64,000 bases of DNA, from assembly GCA_037447655.1 (NCBI GenBank), contig JBBHKE010000836.1, positions 582,626 to 646,625 on the forward strand. Reading direction: 5' to 3'. This document shows positions 53,548-63,689 of this stretch, piece after piece. The DNA is from Zygnema cylindricum (Eukaryota > Streptophyta > Zygnematophyceae > Zygnematales > Zygnemataceae). A program made the translations under genes and the position numbers. The notes below the pieces were generated by a model that saw only the letters and a program-made list of their open reading frames with translations, ran no database searches and was not told where the DNA came from. Positions within the stretch are counted from its first letter, which is position 1; every line of letters begins with the position of its first letter.

Positions 53548-54533
53548 GTGATTGTGCAATTAATTGACGTCGACTTTCATGTGGAAGCTATTTTAAAGGT
53601 GGGATATAAGGTGGAAACATATTTAGCTATAGAGATCTCTCCCAAGGCCCGCGTAGTCAAGAACACCGCCTCAACCAGCTCCACCAACTCTACCCTCGGC
53701 AGCTTCGAGTGTCTACATTCTCAAACGCTCACTGGAGTCTTCCCCATAACGTGGAAAACATCATGACACCTCATCTAGCCAATCTGGGGAGAGTAGACTT
53801 AGTAGTGGCAGATTGACCTTGTCAGGGATACTCCCTTGCACGACAAGGAAAATGACATCGACACAGTAGAAGCAAAACATTTTTTCAGATGATCCAATTA
53901 ATCTCGTGGATACAGCAGCTCTAGGACACACTAGTGGGATACGCTTTGGAGAATGTCAACCCCGAAGATGATAAACGGAAACAGGTTGCTGAAATCTACA
54001 ATCTTGTGACCCAGATTTTAGGAGCTCCATTTGTTTTTGATGCAACACAGATGGGATCATAAGCGCATCGAGTTAGGGTGTATTGGACCAATATGATCCC
54101 GCTTCCCTTCCTCCGGCAACTCTTAGATAAGGAGATCCCTAACCTCCAAAATTTTGTGCAGCACATCCTTAGGGAAGGACGGATGGCAGCACCCGTGGCC
54201 AAACCAAACCGCTCCCCTTTTCTTTGGTGCAACAGACCAAGATTCCCACGAAAATCACTCCCCACTTTGGTTATCTTTTCTCACAGCCTCGCCTATTGGA
54301 AAGGAGTAGTAGGAATGATCTTTGATAGCAAGCGAAGAATCTATAAAACACCAACAATCGCAGGACGGGAATAGGCAATGGGATTCCATAAGAAACCACG
54401 GCCGGACTAGGTATTTCAAACCCCTAAAGGTGTAATTGGGCAAAGTATGGATTTAAAAGCAATCACATGGGTGCTCAAGCTTGCTCTTGCCTTTTCTAGT
54501 CTCCAGTCCCCAAAATCTTGGGCTATTTATCTT
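53548..54533 (+). pseudogene. Cytosine-5 DNA methyltransferase carried by a Gypsy element
   Basis: About 320 codons with the ordered C5-methyltransferase motifs. The motif I flank is VEAILKVGYKV (53581-53613); the Gly-rich loop before it is missing or decayed. After one frameshift near 53665 all others share one frame. Motif IV PCQGYSLARQG (53817 on) has the catalytic Cys. Motif VI is ALENVN (ENV at 53949-53957), and motif VIII is AHRVRVYWTN (54063-54092). The late motifs are FSHSLAYWKGVVGMI, GRE*AMGF (54363-54386) and GQSMDL (54438-54455). The order is canonical, not the permuted order of plant DRM enzymes. In-frame stops (e.g. TGA 53814, TAA 54060, TAG 54372) inactivate it. It lies directly upstream of Gypsy RT in the same orientation, so it was a pol domain and not a host gene. 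The subfamily is unclear. Confidence 0.85.
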
Positions 54534-55600
54534 TAAGCTCCTCCGATTTTGGCAATGCAAGGAACTTTGTAACTTGAGGGGGTGAGAGAAAGGAGAAGGA
54601 GAAAAATTAACATTCCACACTTGCGGGTTTTCCGTGTAGGGTGGAGTGGCGGCTCAAATAATGACAACTTAGTGGAAGTTGTCAAGAGTAGTGTTCTAGT
54701 AGGAAGGGTAGAGGCCGACCCACAGGTATGGTTGGAATTCGACATCAACCTTTGGGAAGACCACCGAAAGCTTGGGCAGCTGTCGAGCCTGGGAAAATGG
54801 ATTGGACCTTAGGGGAGCAGTTGGACCCTCAGCAAAAGGCCCGGCTCTACAAACTATTGGAAAAAGACAAACTGGTGTTCTCATGGTCAGAAATTTATGT
54901 CGGCATCTAAAAAGGAACCTCTTTCCGAATCGATTTGATCGACAAGACGACTACTGTTTGGCAGAAGCAGTATCCTCTCAACTTCAAGTAGAAGGTATTC
55001 ATCACGGCTAAAGTTGAAACTTTGGTGGAAGCTGGATTGGTTCACGAATGTACAAGACTCCGTGAGTTCACTTCCTTGACAGTTCTCCCTCCCAAGAAAG
55101 ACTCTTCCAAAAAAGCTGTAGATTTCTGAATGTGTGGGGATTATCGCATGCTGAACACGACCACCATTCTGGGCCAGTATCTCATGCCGACCCCGGAAGA
55201 GATATTCGACTCTCTTGTTGGTGCCACCATCTACTCCACTCTAAACATGAAAAACGGATTTCACTAGATTGTCATGGAACCAAAGCATTGGGAGAGAACA
55301 ACATTTTTGGCAGGCTTTAGACGGTATGAGTGGATTTACATGCCCTTTAAGCTGAAGAATACATTGGCCAAATTCCAACAAGCAATGGAGGAAGCTCTCC
55401 AAGGAATCAATTGTGCTCTGTGTTATAATGATGATGTCATTATCTTCTCCAAGAACTTTGAGGAGCACTTGGAGCATGTCCAGATCGTCCTTCGGGCACT
55501 CCAAGCAGCGGGCTTGAAATGTCAGTTGGGCAAGTGAATTTTTAAAGTACAGAAAAAATTACATTGGACATGAAGTCACCCTTAAGATAGTGGGTCCCTA
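54534..55600 (+). pseudogene. Gypsy N: reverse transcriptase
   Basis: Downstream of the methyltransferase. The RT lead-in is LDPQQKARLYKLLEKDKLVFS (two segments, 54728-54910), then TLVEAGLVHECTR and VLPPKKD, and CGDYRMLNT. The palm motif reads STLNMKNGFH, with Asn where Asp is usual. FAGFRRYEWIYMPFKLKNTLAKFQQAME follows, then CYNDDVIIFSKN at the catalytic site (Tyr-Asn-Asp-Asp in place of Tyr-Ile/Val-Asp-Asp). Stops at 54908, near 55128 and 55267, and after CQLGK (55537). The domain order methyltransferase-RT-RNase H is unusual for Gypsy. Confidence 0.88.
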
Positions 55601-56255
55601 CATGGTCAAGGTGGTAGCCCTTGACGCTCTTCCACCCCCGTAGGACATCTTGGCCCATTCGCACATTCTTAGGCTTACCCAACTACTATTAGCCATTTAT
55701 CCTAGAGTTCAGTAGTCATATCCAGCCCCTCAATCAATAATTGTAAAAGGACTAAGAATGGTAGTGTGCTAAAGAGCAACAGATCGCCTTCCAGTTCTTG
55801 AAGGATGCTCAAAAGAAGCACTACGTGCTCCGGATGCGTGATCACTAGGGGCCTTTCCTCCTTTATACTGATTGGACTAAGTTTGGATTGGGGGCAATTT
55901 TGACTCAAGTAGACGACGCCGGGGCTGAGTATGTGGTGGCTTTCACCAGCCAAAGTAATAACCGAACGGAGGGAAATTACAGCAGTGAACATGGATAACT
56001 CTTCGTTGCTGTTTCGGCAATTTAGCATTTCCGACCCTATTTGTACGGGGTCCATTTCACGCTTATCACCAACCAACAACCCTTGAAATGGATCATGGAA
56101 AATAAAAAGTTAATTGGAAAACTCCACAGATGGGTTTTTATCCTACAGGAATATGATTTCAGCATTATTCACCAGGCAGGAGAATTCCACGCGAATGCCG
56201 ACGGACTTAGCCCAAATCGCAATCCCTCCCCCTTGAATTCTACCGGGGCTCAACA
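55601..56255 (+). pseudogene. Gypsy N: RNase H
   Basis: FLKDAQKKHYVLRMRDH leads to LYTDWTKFGLGAILTQ (first Asp), then NNRTEGNYSSEHG (Glu), and FTLITNQQPLKWIMENKKL with the last Asp region near HANADGLSP (56041-56210 frame). Several stops. No integrase follows; at about 56256 the sequence changes to a Copia RT-RNase H relic. Confidence 0.82.
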
Positions 56256-56257
56256 CG

Positions 56258-57002
56258 ATGAGGACCCAAAAATCAGTTTGGGACTCAAACTCGGAACCAA
56301 TCAGTTTGGGAAATAGAAAACTGGTTGGAAAGGGAGACTTCAACGGATTTGGAGGAAAGGGGAGAAGTAAAACAAGACGGGATTTTAAAGGATGGGGGAG
56401 AAAAGAAATAATTAATGAAAAGTTTAGGGGAGGAGAAATACTCTTTGAGAATCATTATAGAAAGTGACAGCGGAAAGAATTCCATGGGAGAGAGTGAGGA
56501 AAGTTCAAAAAATTGGGTGAGTATCATGGATAAAACTATGAGCTCGGAAGATGTAGATTTTATGAGGAAATTAGTGGGGACTCTTGATATAACGATAAAT
56601 TTGGGGGGTAATGGTTTTGACATCACTAATGGGAGTGATGACATTTATGGTGGTGTGCCTGTGAAAGGGTTACCATCTGGGTGTGTGTCGCAGATTGGGG
56701 ATGGGGCTAGTTTTTTGAATTGCAAGAGGGAAATCGGATTCTGTGTGGATGGAAAAGAGATGAGTGGGATAAAATCTTTGCTTGGATTTATGGAAATTTG
56801 TATGCTAAATAAAATATGTGATCAGCAAGATGGAATGTTTATTTCAGCTCATCTAATGGACCTTTTAAAATACAAGAGTATTCACTTAAAGTTTTATGAG
56901 GAGAAAAGAAAGAGGAAAAAGAAAAGAAGGAAAAAAAAATAATATGATATATATATTTTTTAGTGGGAGTTGAAAAGAAAGTAGACTAGAAAATAAGGGG
57001 AG
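56258..57002 (+). pseudogene. Copia R: degenerate RT-RNase H tail
   Basis: Reading 56415-56942: SIMDKTMSSEDVDFM matches the ...EEKEFM segment before IPYRQ, but it then jumps to RKLVGTLDITINLGG, so the IPYRQ...NCTRPD block is deleted. RNase H is eroded: TNGSDDIYGGVPVKG for SDASYGD, QIGDGASFLNCKRE for GACCWSSK, and MNKICDQQ for FCDNQAA. It ends in a Lys/Arg run. The purine tract AAAATAAGGGGAG (56990-57002) and an LTR follow. A copy of the 56643-56805 part lies inverted at the right edge of the window. Confidence 0.8.
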
Positions 57003-57194
57003 TGTTGAAATTTATGTATTTTCTAGGTCTGTATTAAAAAAAAAAATAGAGTAAGTCAGCAAAGGCGACCTGCTTCTCGCTCAAATCTCTCCGGTCCCCA
57101 TACTTGTTGCAGTCACTGAAGACCAGAGAGAGAGCTAGAGCCATGGCTATCTAAAGAGGATAGGCTAATTCGTAGTTTGTACCAAAATGTGTAT

Positions 57195-57270
57195 ACCGGA
57201 TCCAGAAATTGATCCTAGTACCTACATCCTTAATAGACGTTAGCTTTAGCCTATAGCTTATTGTCAACGT
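57195..57270 (-). other. tRNA-like unit 1 of the chimeric LTR
   Basis: Minus strand: CTATAGGCTAAAGC (A-box region) then GTAGGTACTAGGATCAATTTC (B-box region). A-type. Confidence 0.6.
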
Positions 57271-57349
57271 AGCATACATAGGGTACAATAGGTATTTATA
57301 AATGTACAAGATGAGAATTCTAACTAACTAACAAATAACCAAAAACTGC

Positions 57350-57415
57350 TCTACACTAGATTTGAACTGGTTTATGGTTATATTTGTAGAGGTATGCCTT
57401 ATCCACTAAGGCGTT
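57350..57415 (-). other. tRNA-like unit 2 of the chimeric LTR
   Basis: Minus strand: CCTTAGTGGATAAGGC (A-box region) then CCAGTTCAAATCTAG (B-box region). C-type, close to 49642-49699. Confidence 0.68.
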
Positions 57416-58033
57416 GACGAAACGATACACATGACGGGTATCAAAGGTATATAAACGTTAACGCAACAGCTAATTAACGGAAGACTAACGAAAAGGAGCA
57501 ATTCATGCATGTACGCGAATCTGAACCGTGTAAAATATGTTTTGATCGGACGGCCGCCATTGTAGCCGCCACGCGAAGTGAGCTTTTGGCGGCATTCGGA
57601 GATAGCGTCACGCGGTGCCACGTGGCACCATAATATTTGATACCGGAGAAGATGGGAGGAGGAACCATGGCTTCCGATTTCACAGGTGTCACCTTGAAGA
57701 CCATGTCGTACAATGGTCGTATAATAAGTACATCTCCTATTGTACCTTCTTGTACTATATAGTGTTCCTCTTGGACTAGGGTTTAGTAGTAAGTAGTCGT
57801 GAGTAGGCAGACCAAGACTTAGTGATATTTAGGTACCTCTCTCTAAGAGAACTTGTAACCATAAAGGTCATCTTTGACCAACCATAACTTAATGCTCGGG
57901 TGAGCAAATTCAGTGATTCTTTTTGCTGCGGACTCAAGGGAATCCAAGCTACACACGGGTGTAGTCGGTTAGAGTCTTTGCGTGCCAGGGTGACACTTAT
58001 TCAGTGGGAAATTCAAAGTGGGGAATATTGTCC

Positions 58034-58515
58034 AAAACACATATTCAAGCTTTGCATTCAATGGTGGAACTGAGCACATAGAAGGTCTTCTCTTCACAGG
58101 GGTAAAAGTGTATTGAGGTTCTTATTGTCAAGGGATCATTTTTTTGGGTTTATATCAACTTGGAGTCGGCACTATCTAGATTAGCTTCTTTTGGATCTGC
58201 GAATTCTGTGGGCAATGGAGCCCATAGAATTCAGTAGTTAGAGGTCTTATTAACACTATGTAAGATGCAGCAGTGAAAATGAAAAAGGATGATAAATCTA
58301 GCAAGACACTTCAGTTAGCAATTGAAACTCTGAGACCTCCATTGGCCCTTAGAGTATGCAGATCCCAAAGAAGCTAATCTAGATAGTGCCAAATCCAAGT
58401 TGATATAAACCCAAATGACTGACCCCTTGACAGTCACAACCCCAATATAGATTCACCCCTGTGAAATAACACTTTCTATGTGCTCAGTTCCACCACAGAA
58501 TGCAAAGTTAGAATA
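58034..58515. repeat. Inverted repeat of about 160 bp joining two LTR ends
   Basis: 58034-58200 (with TTCAAGCTTTGCATTC..., GTGGAACTGAGCACATAGAA, GTTTATATCAACTTGGA, AGATTAGCTTCTTT) is repeated in inverted, diverged form at 58365-58515. The arms lie in the U5 regions of the chimeric LTR (+) and solo LTR O (-), separated by about 165 bp holding LTR ends and a gag scrap. Confidence 0.8.
58240..58322 (+). pseudogene. Copia L gag fragment, left of solo LTR O
   Basis: 58264-58322 reads DAAVKMKKDDKSSKTLQLAI, in frame with the continuation at 59511 (IILDEESTSKVV) once LTR O and one copy of GCAAT are set aside. The same region of element B gag reads KSHDKASWSFQLAYNLILEE. Confidence 0.7.
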
Positions 58516-58778
58516 TGAGATTTAGACACATTCACCCACTTTGACTTTCACTTCGAAATGCAGCCACCCTGGCAGACAAAAACTTTGACCGACTACACCC
58601 CTGAGTAGCCTGGAATCCCCTGAGTCGGCAGCAAAAAGAATCACTGAAAATGGTCAAGTAATTGATAGTTATGGGTGCCCAAAGTTAGCCATTTATACAA
58701 GATGCTCTCTGAGAGAGGCGACTACCTAGTGAAAAATATTCTAAGTCCTATTCTCACTCTAAGACCCTATCTACTGAC

Positions 58779-58853
58779 GTACGGCACCAATCACTTTACT
58801 GTACCGTACAGATAAGTACAGGTGCCGGTGTACTTTCTATACGACAATCGTAC
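58779..58853 (-). promoter_or_regulatory. GTAC cluster in solo LTR O
   Basis: GTAC at 58779, 58801, 58806, 58816, 58830 and 58850, the densest cluster in the window. Confidence 0.5.
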
Positions 58854-59227
58854 GATATGGCTGAAATGTCGACACATGTCAAATATCTATTTGTTCCCGT
58901 AATCTTCGGTGGCGCAGCAATCCAATGTTGACGTGCCACGTGTCATCCTATGTGGCGATGACCGCAAACCGCCAAAAGTACATATCCCGTGATCGCGGCG
59001 CCTATCGCGGCCATCCGATAAAATCCGGCTACATTTTTAGCCGTTTAAAATAGACTCGCGGTATTTGTTTCGCGGTCGAACCAAATGCGCGGTATCCGTT
59101 TCAATAGAGAAATCCGTACTCCGTACTATCTATAACTGTATCTATGCAATACGTATATATTTCCAGTTAAATGAACTAGTGTATGTGTAACTATTTAAAA
59201 ATTTATCAAACCCCATATGTCGTAACA

Positions 59228-59312
59228 CTAACTCTAGTCTAAACGGCTAATGTCACTGGCTAAGGGCAGATTAACGGATGGTAGGTACCAAGGATCAATT
59301 CTTAGGTCCGTC
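59228..59312 (+). other. tRNA-like unit in solo LTR O
   Basis: TAGTCTAAACGGCTAATGTC (A-box region) and GGTAGGTACCAAGGATCAATTC (B-box region), ending GGTCCGTCA like the F units. Antisense to the LTR. Confidence 0.62.
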
Positions 59313-59367
59313 AAGTACCTTTTGGTAAGTCTTACTAATTTACTCCTTGTCTTCTCTAGAGAGCATG

Positions 59368-59460
59368 GGCAGCCATGGCTCTAGCTCCCTATCCAGCTTT
59401 CAGTGACTACAACAAGTGTGGGGGCTTGGAGAGGGGAGTTAGAGGCAGACTGCCTCTGCC
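59368..59460. other. Fold-back module, solo LTR O
   Basis: GCAGCCATGGCT then CTCCCTATCCAGCTTTC, loop with GTGACTACAACAAGTG, then GGGCTTGGAGAGGGGAG, which pairs back; then GAGGCAG-A-CTGCCTC, a perfect 7-bp stem. Confidence 0.65.
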
Positions 59461-59510
59461 TTTTTCTATCCTATTACAGACCTAGAAAATACACAAATAT
59501 CAACAGCAAT

Positions 59511-60330
59511 CAATATTATATTAGATGAGGAATCTACATCTAAGGTCGTTAATGGAGAAAAGTAAGCAGAGGCTTTTAATACAGATTTTGACACAAGAGG
59601 TCAATTTAATCAGCCCAAGAAATTGTTTAATCCACAAAGGAATCAGTTTAATCAGAATTAAAGTCAATTTAATATGTTTAATCAAGTCCCGAATAAACAA
59701 TTCTTTGTTGTATGCTTTTACTGTTCAGAGAAAAGCCATGGATACTGGTACTGCCTTAAGCCTAGAAAGGCTAATGAGACAGGTTTATGTTAGCCAAGTT
59801 GGCAGCAGAGCCAATTTAACCAGGGCTTCTCTAGAAATCAGCTGCAAAACAATTCCTTGTTATCATCTTATGTAACTAAAGAGGATGAGTCTTTGAGCTC
59901 AATGAGCACGATGAATTGGATCTATTTTTTATGGTGGCAGCGATAAAGGGCTCAAAAGACGGTGGATGGATCATCGACACTAGGGCATCAACCCACATGT
60001 GCTGGAACAAGTTGGTATTTATAAATCTAAAGGCAACACCTACAAAGAATATCTACTATGTGTACGGCATGAGTCTCCAAACATCTGCTCAGGGTGATGT
60101 GTCTTTGATGGTAGATGTAGGAGGAAAGTCAATTGAAAGGACACTTCACAATGTTTTGTATGTTCTACACTTTTAGAAAAATATGTTTTCTACTTCTTTA
60201 GTTGAAAGCGAAGACTTTGAAGTCACCCTTAAAGGGGGTAGGAAGGTTCTCAATAAGTTAGGCAAAGTAGCTGTCACACGAACTAGAGATGAGAGCAAAA
60301 TGTATCGCATGGATATGAGGGCAGCGCAGC
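59511..60330 (+). pseudogene. Copia L: gag end and protease
   Basis: The gag continuation is Gln/Asn/Phe rich (FNQPKKLFNPQRNQFNQN). The zinc knuckle is intact, CFYCSEKSHGYWYC (about 59711-59752). Protease is at 59916-60176: WIIDTRASTHMCWN, with the active-site Gly replaced by Arg. The flap region is SLQTSAQGDVSLMVDVGG, and ERTLHNVLYVLHF matches element B. 60183-60300 continues FEVTLKGGRKV...RDESKMYRMD. At about 60320 the Copia frame ends and Gypsy M sequence begins, with no LTR between them. Confidence 0.86.
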
Positions 60331-60439
60331 TAGCTTCATGGTCAACTCCAGTGCGTCGGGGAATTTCATCAACGAGAAAACGGAAAGAAGTTGAAGCTTC
60401 CTCTCGTGGCTATTTAGGACATCTAGTCGGCCGAGTATA

Positions 60440-62220
60440 GTTGGCCGATTGCAGTTCTCTTTGGATCACTCATCGTACACCTTGGTTACGTGTCAGTATG
60501 GGGAGTTTCCACTAGTACGAGATGCTCCACAAATCACCTCTAAGAGACCATGAGGTAATCTTGGGGAAGCCATGGCTCTAGAAATGGAACCAGACAATTG
60601 ATTAGAGGACCAACAGTATGAGAGTGAAGAAAGGTGAAACAGAGTTTGCACTAAATGCGGGAGCGGCGGGTAAAGGCGTGGAAGAGGGATGTCTGCTTCC
60701 ATCTTTACCACTTAAGAGGGGACTAAGTAAAGGGGAAACAATTACAATTGTTGTCGTGCGACTTGTGGAGGAGGTAAAGGAGGGGATCCTAGAAGAGTGG
60801 TCGAAGAAAGATCCGGACTTTAACACCAAAAGAGGTAACGATATAGGAGAGGTTTCCGTTGAGGCCCTGGAAGCCATTGCAAAGCTTCTCGAGGAGTATG
60901 TCGATGTTTTTCCCCCAAAGCTCTCAGAAGGTTTTCCTCTTAAAGGCAACGTGGACCACAAGGTCGAGCTCATTCCCGTGCCTGTACCCTTGGCCAACAG
61001 GATGTATAAAACAAGCTACACCGAGTTGGTTGAGCTCAAGAAACAGCTCTCCAAATTAGTAGAGGTCGAAGCTATTGAGCTGAGTAAGTCACCGTTTGGA
61101 GCCCCCGTCCTCTTTGTGACCAAGAATGATGGGAGCCTACGTATGTGTGTGGACTATTGAACGTTGAACAAGCTAACAATCAAGAATGCGTACCCCCTCC
61201 CAAGGATAGATGAACTGTTAGACCGGTTAGGAGGTGCTCAATACTTTCATAAGATAGATTTACGCAGTGGATACCACCAGATTAGAGTAACGGAAGTTGA
61301 TGTAGAGAAGACTGCATTCAGGTACAGGACTGTAGGGTCATTTACAGTTTTTGGTAATGATATTTGGGTTGACTAATGCACCGGCTACCTTTGTGCACTT
61401 AATGAGTTTTATCTTCAGGCAGCATCTGGATGCGTTTGTTATAGTCTTCTTAGATGACATTTTAGTGTATAGTGAAACGTTAGAAGAACATGTCAAGCAT
61501 CTAAGAACCGTGTTATATATCTTAAGAGAAAATTAGTTGTACGCTAAGTTGAGTAAATGTGAGTTCATAAAAGAAAAGTTAGAGTTTTTAGGCCATGTGG
61601 TTGATCACAATAGAATCGCAATGGACCCCAACAAAATTAAGGCAGTCAAGGAGTGGCTGCAACCGAAAAACGTCACGGAGCTAAGGAGATTTCTTGGACT
61701 ATGCTCCTACTACCGAAGATTCGTGGGAGGCTTTAAAGTTGAATACCCTACGGAGCTGCTCAAAAATGATGTGCCTTATGAGTGGAAGCAAGGGCAAGAG
61801 GCAGCCTTTAGCACGCTAAAAGAGCGGTTGGTTACCTCCCCTGTATTAGCTGTCCTCGACACATCTTTACCTAGGACAGTGATCACCGATGCCAGTGATA
61901 CAACTATTGGAGCGATCCTTATGCAGGACCATGAAAAATGTCTTCAACCTATTGCCTACAACAGTCGAAAACTGAAAGCAACATAACCCAACTAGGCAAC
62001 TCATGAGAAGGAGACTATAGCTATCATTAAAACGTTGGAGGTTTGGAAGTGTTATATCCAAGGGAAGCGTGTCACTATGATCACTGACCACCATGAGCTA
62101 CAGTATCTACAAAAGCAACAAAAATTGTTAAAGAAGCAAGCCAGATGGATGACCTTGCTAAAGATATTCGAAACCAGAGCTAACAATAAAGTAAAAGTCA
62201 TGCAAGACAAACCTTATTGA
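60440..62220 (+). pseudogene. Gypsy M (chromovirus): PR end, RT, RNase H
   Basis: The protease C-terminal strand VILGKPWL is at about 60556-60582. The RT lead-in is LEEYVDVFPPKLSEGFP with RTD-type HKVELIPVPVPLANRMYKTS (60618-61160). The RT core follows: [76 protein letters not shown] with the catalytic Asp-Asp, [17 protein letters not shown]. RNase H has [37 protein letters not shown] and VTMITDHHELQYL. Stops at 61158-61160, 61534-61536 and 61984-61986 plus a frame change near 61350. Better preserved than Gypsy N and of a different lineage. Confidence 0.93.
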
Positions 62221-62399
62221 TGCTCTTTCAAGAAGGCAAGGCATTGCTGAACCAACGAAGGGGTCCATACCGTTGCCACCGCAAGATTGTAGCAATGGTG
62301 CCTTTGAGAAATCAAAATCGCAACCATCGCAAGACCGCAACAATAATACCAAGGAGGCGAGTAGTGAAGTGGCCGACAAGAATCAGGACCAAAAAGTCA

Positions 62400-63480
62400 G
62401 CGCAGTGACAAGTAAGATGAAAGTTGACGAGCATTGGTTAGACGGAATCAAAGTTGCATACGAGGAGGAAGATATGATCAAGGAGCTGGTCAAGAAGAAA
62501 ATCCTAGTTAAGACTGCCAACGGCATGTGGCGATACAAACTAAGTCAGACAACCCGCTTTTAAGTTCCAACTAATCAAGAGTTACGACATATGATCCTCC
62601 AAATGAGTCATGACGAACCCTTCAGCAGACAATTTGGGCGAGACAAAACAACCACACGAGTGGCTGAGACATACTACTGGCCCAATATGACGAAGGAAAT
62701 TGTTGAGTTAGTCAAAAATTGTGACTCCTGTAACAGAAACAAATTGGATCAGGGTCATCAAGGGCTTTTGCAACCTCTGCCGACAACATCCGCTATTTGG
62801 GAGGCGACCTAAATAGATTTCGTTGTCGCTCTTCTGATGACTCTAGAGGGCTAGGATTCCATATTTGTCATCGTAGACCACCTTACAAAGATGGTTCACT
62901 TTCTCCCTACGAAGACCACTGCTACAACTCGAGATATAGTATAGCATTTCTTTCGAGAAGTATTCCGTCACCATGGACTCCCAAAAAAGGTCGTGAGTGA
63001 TAGAGACAGATATTCCATCAGCCAGTTTTGGAAAAGTGTGTTCTTAATATGTGGGAAACAGTTAGCTATGTCCACTAAGTACCGCACTCAGACGGATGGT
63101 CAGACCGAAAGAGTGAATATGACATTGGATGAGGCCTTACGCGATTATGTGTCGGTACACCAAACAGGCTAGGTTAACAATTTAATAGCAATCGAAGTGA
63201 CGTACAACAGTGCCATGCACTCATCTACTAATGCTACACCCTTCTCACTCAATGGACAAAATCCCATCCTTCCCAAAAATCTACTAGCCACCAAGTGCCC
63301 AACACGTGCCGTGAGAGACTTTGTAAAACAGCTTCATACGAATTTGGAAAACGCAACAAGGGCCCTTTAAAGTGCAAAAAAATGTCAGAAAGTGTAGTCT
63401 GATACTAAGAGGAGGGACGTTGCGTTCAAGGTTGGAGACAAGGTCCGATTAAAGATGAAAAATTGTCTCTACTGTGCTCT
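62400..63480 (+). pseudogene. Gypsy M: integrase
   Basis: HHCC finger: LRHMILQMSHDE...H and CDSCNRNKLDQG (62591-62812), with TRVAETYYWPNM between. The core carries Asp in IDFVVAL (near 62815), Asp in SDRDRYSISQFW (about 62995-63030) and Glu in QTDGQTERVN (63089-63118), the DDE triad. Downstream is YNSAMHSSTNATPFSLNG and the FKVGDKVRLKMKN strand of the GPY/F-type C-terminal region (63425-63465). Many stops and shifts. Confidence 0.9.
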
Positions 63481-63689
63481 CTTTCCCCAAAATTGGCACT
63501 AAAGTTTACAAGACCATTCACCGTCATCTCCGGGATAAACGAGGTGGCTTACAAGCTCGATATTCCTTAGGCCTTGGAAATACATGATGTGTTCCATGTT
63601 TCACTCCTTAAACCGTTCCGAGACCCTAATTCATTGTTCCCTAATCGACTCCAGCAAACCTTACTTCCACCAATTTAAGGTACCCAAGA

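Larger units (their letters stand above)
57003..58233 (+). repeat. Chimeric LTR: A/G-type start, C-type remainder
   Basis: Starts TGTTGAAATTTATG with fold-back and AGCCATGGCTA (57140-57150) and its own antisense tRNA-like unit, as in A/G/O. From about 57330 it matches LTR C instead, including a second antisense tRNA-like unit, GTAC words (57708, 57728, 57742, 57752) and hairpins GGTCA-TCTT-TGACC. Near its end it has an extra segment of about 170 bp (58034-58200) absent from LTR C. Ends ...ATAGAATTCA. Confidence 0.7.
58323..59505 (-). repeat. Solo LTR O inside Copia L gag
   Basis: The minus strand begins TGTTGATATTTGTG (right end) and ends ...GGTCTCAGAGTTTCA. A perfect duplication GCAAT lies at 58318-58322 and 59506-59510. 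It includes GCAGCCATGGCTC with a strong fold-back (59368-59460), a tRNA-like unit, six GTAC words (58779-58853) and the extra U5 segment of the inverted repeat. Confidence 0.92.

Noticed and set aside
59160-59500. Hammerhead-type ribozyme (retrozyme) in the LTR fold-back
   Set aside because: The fold-back is real but I could not find the CUGANGA and GAAA core elements in the right arrangement.
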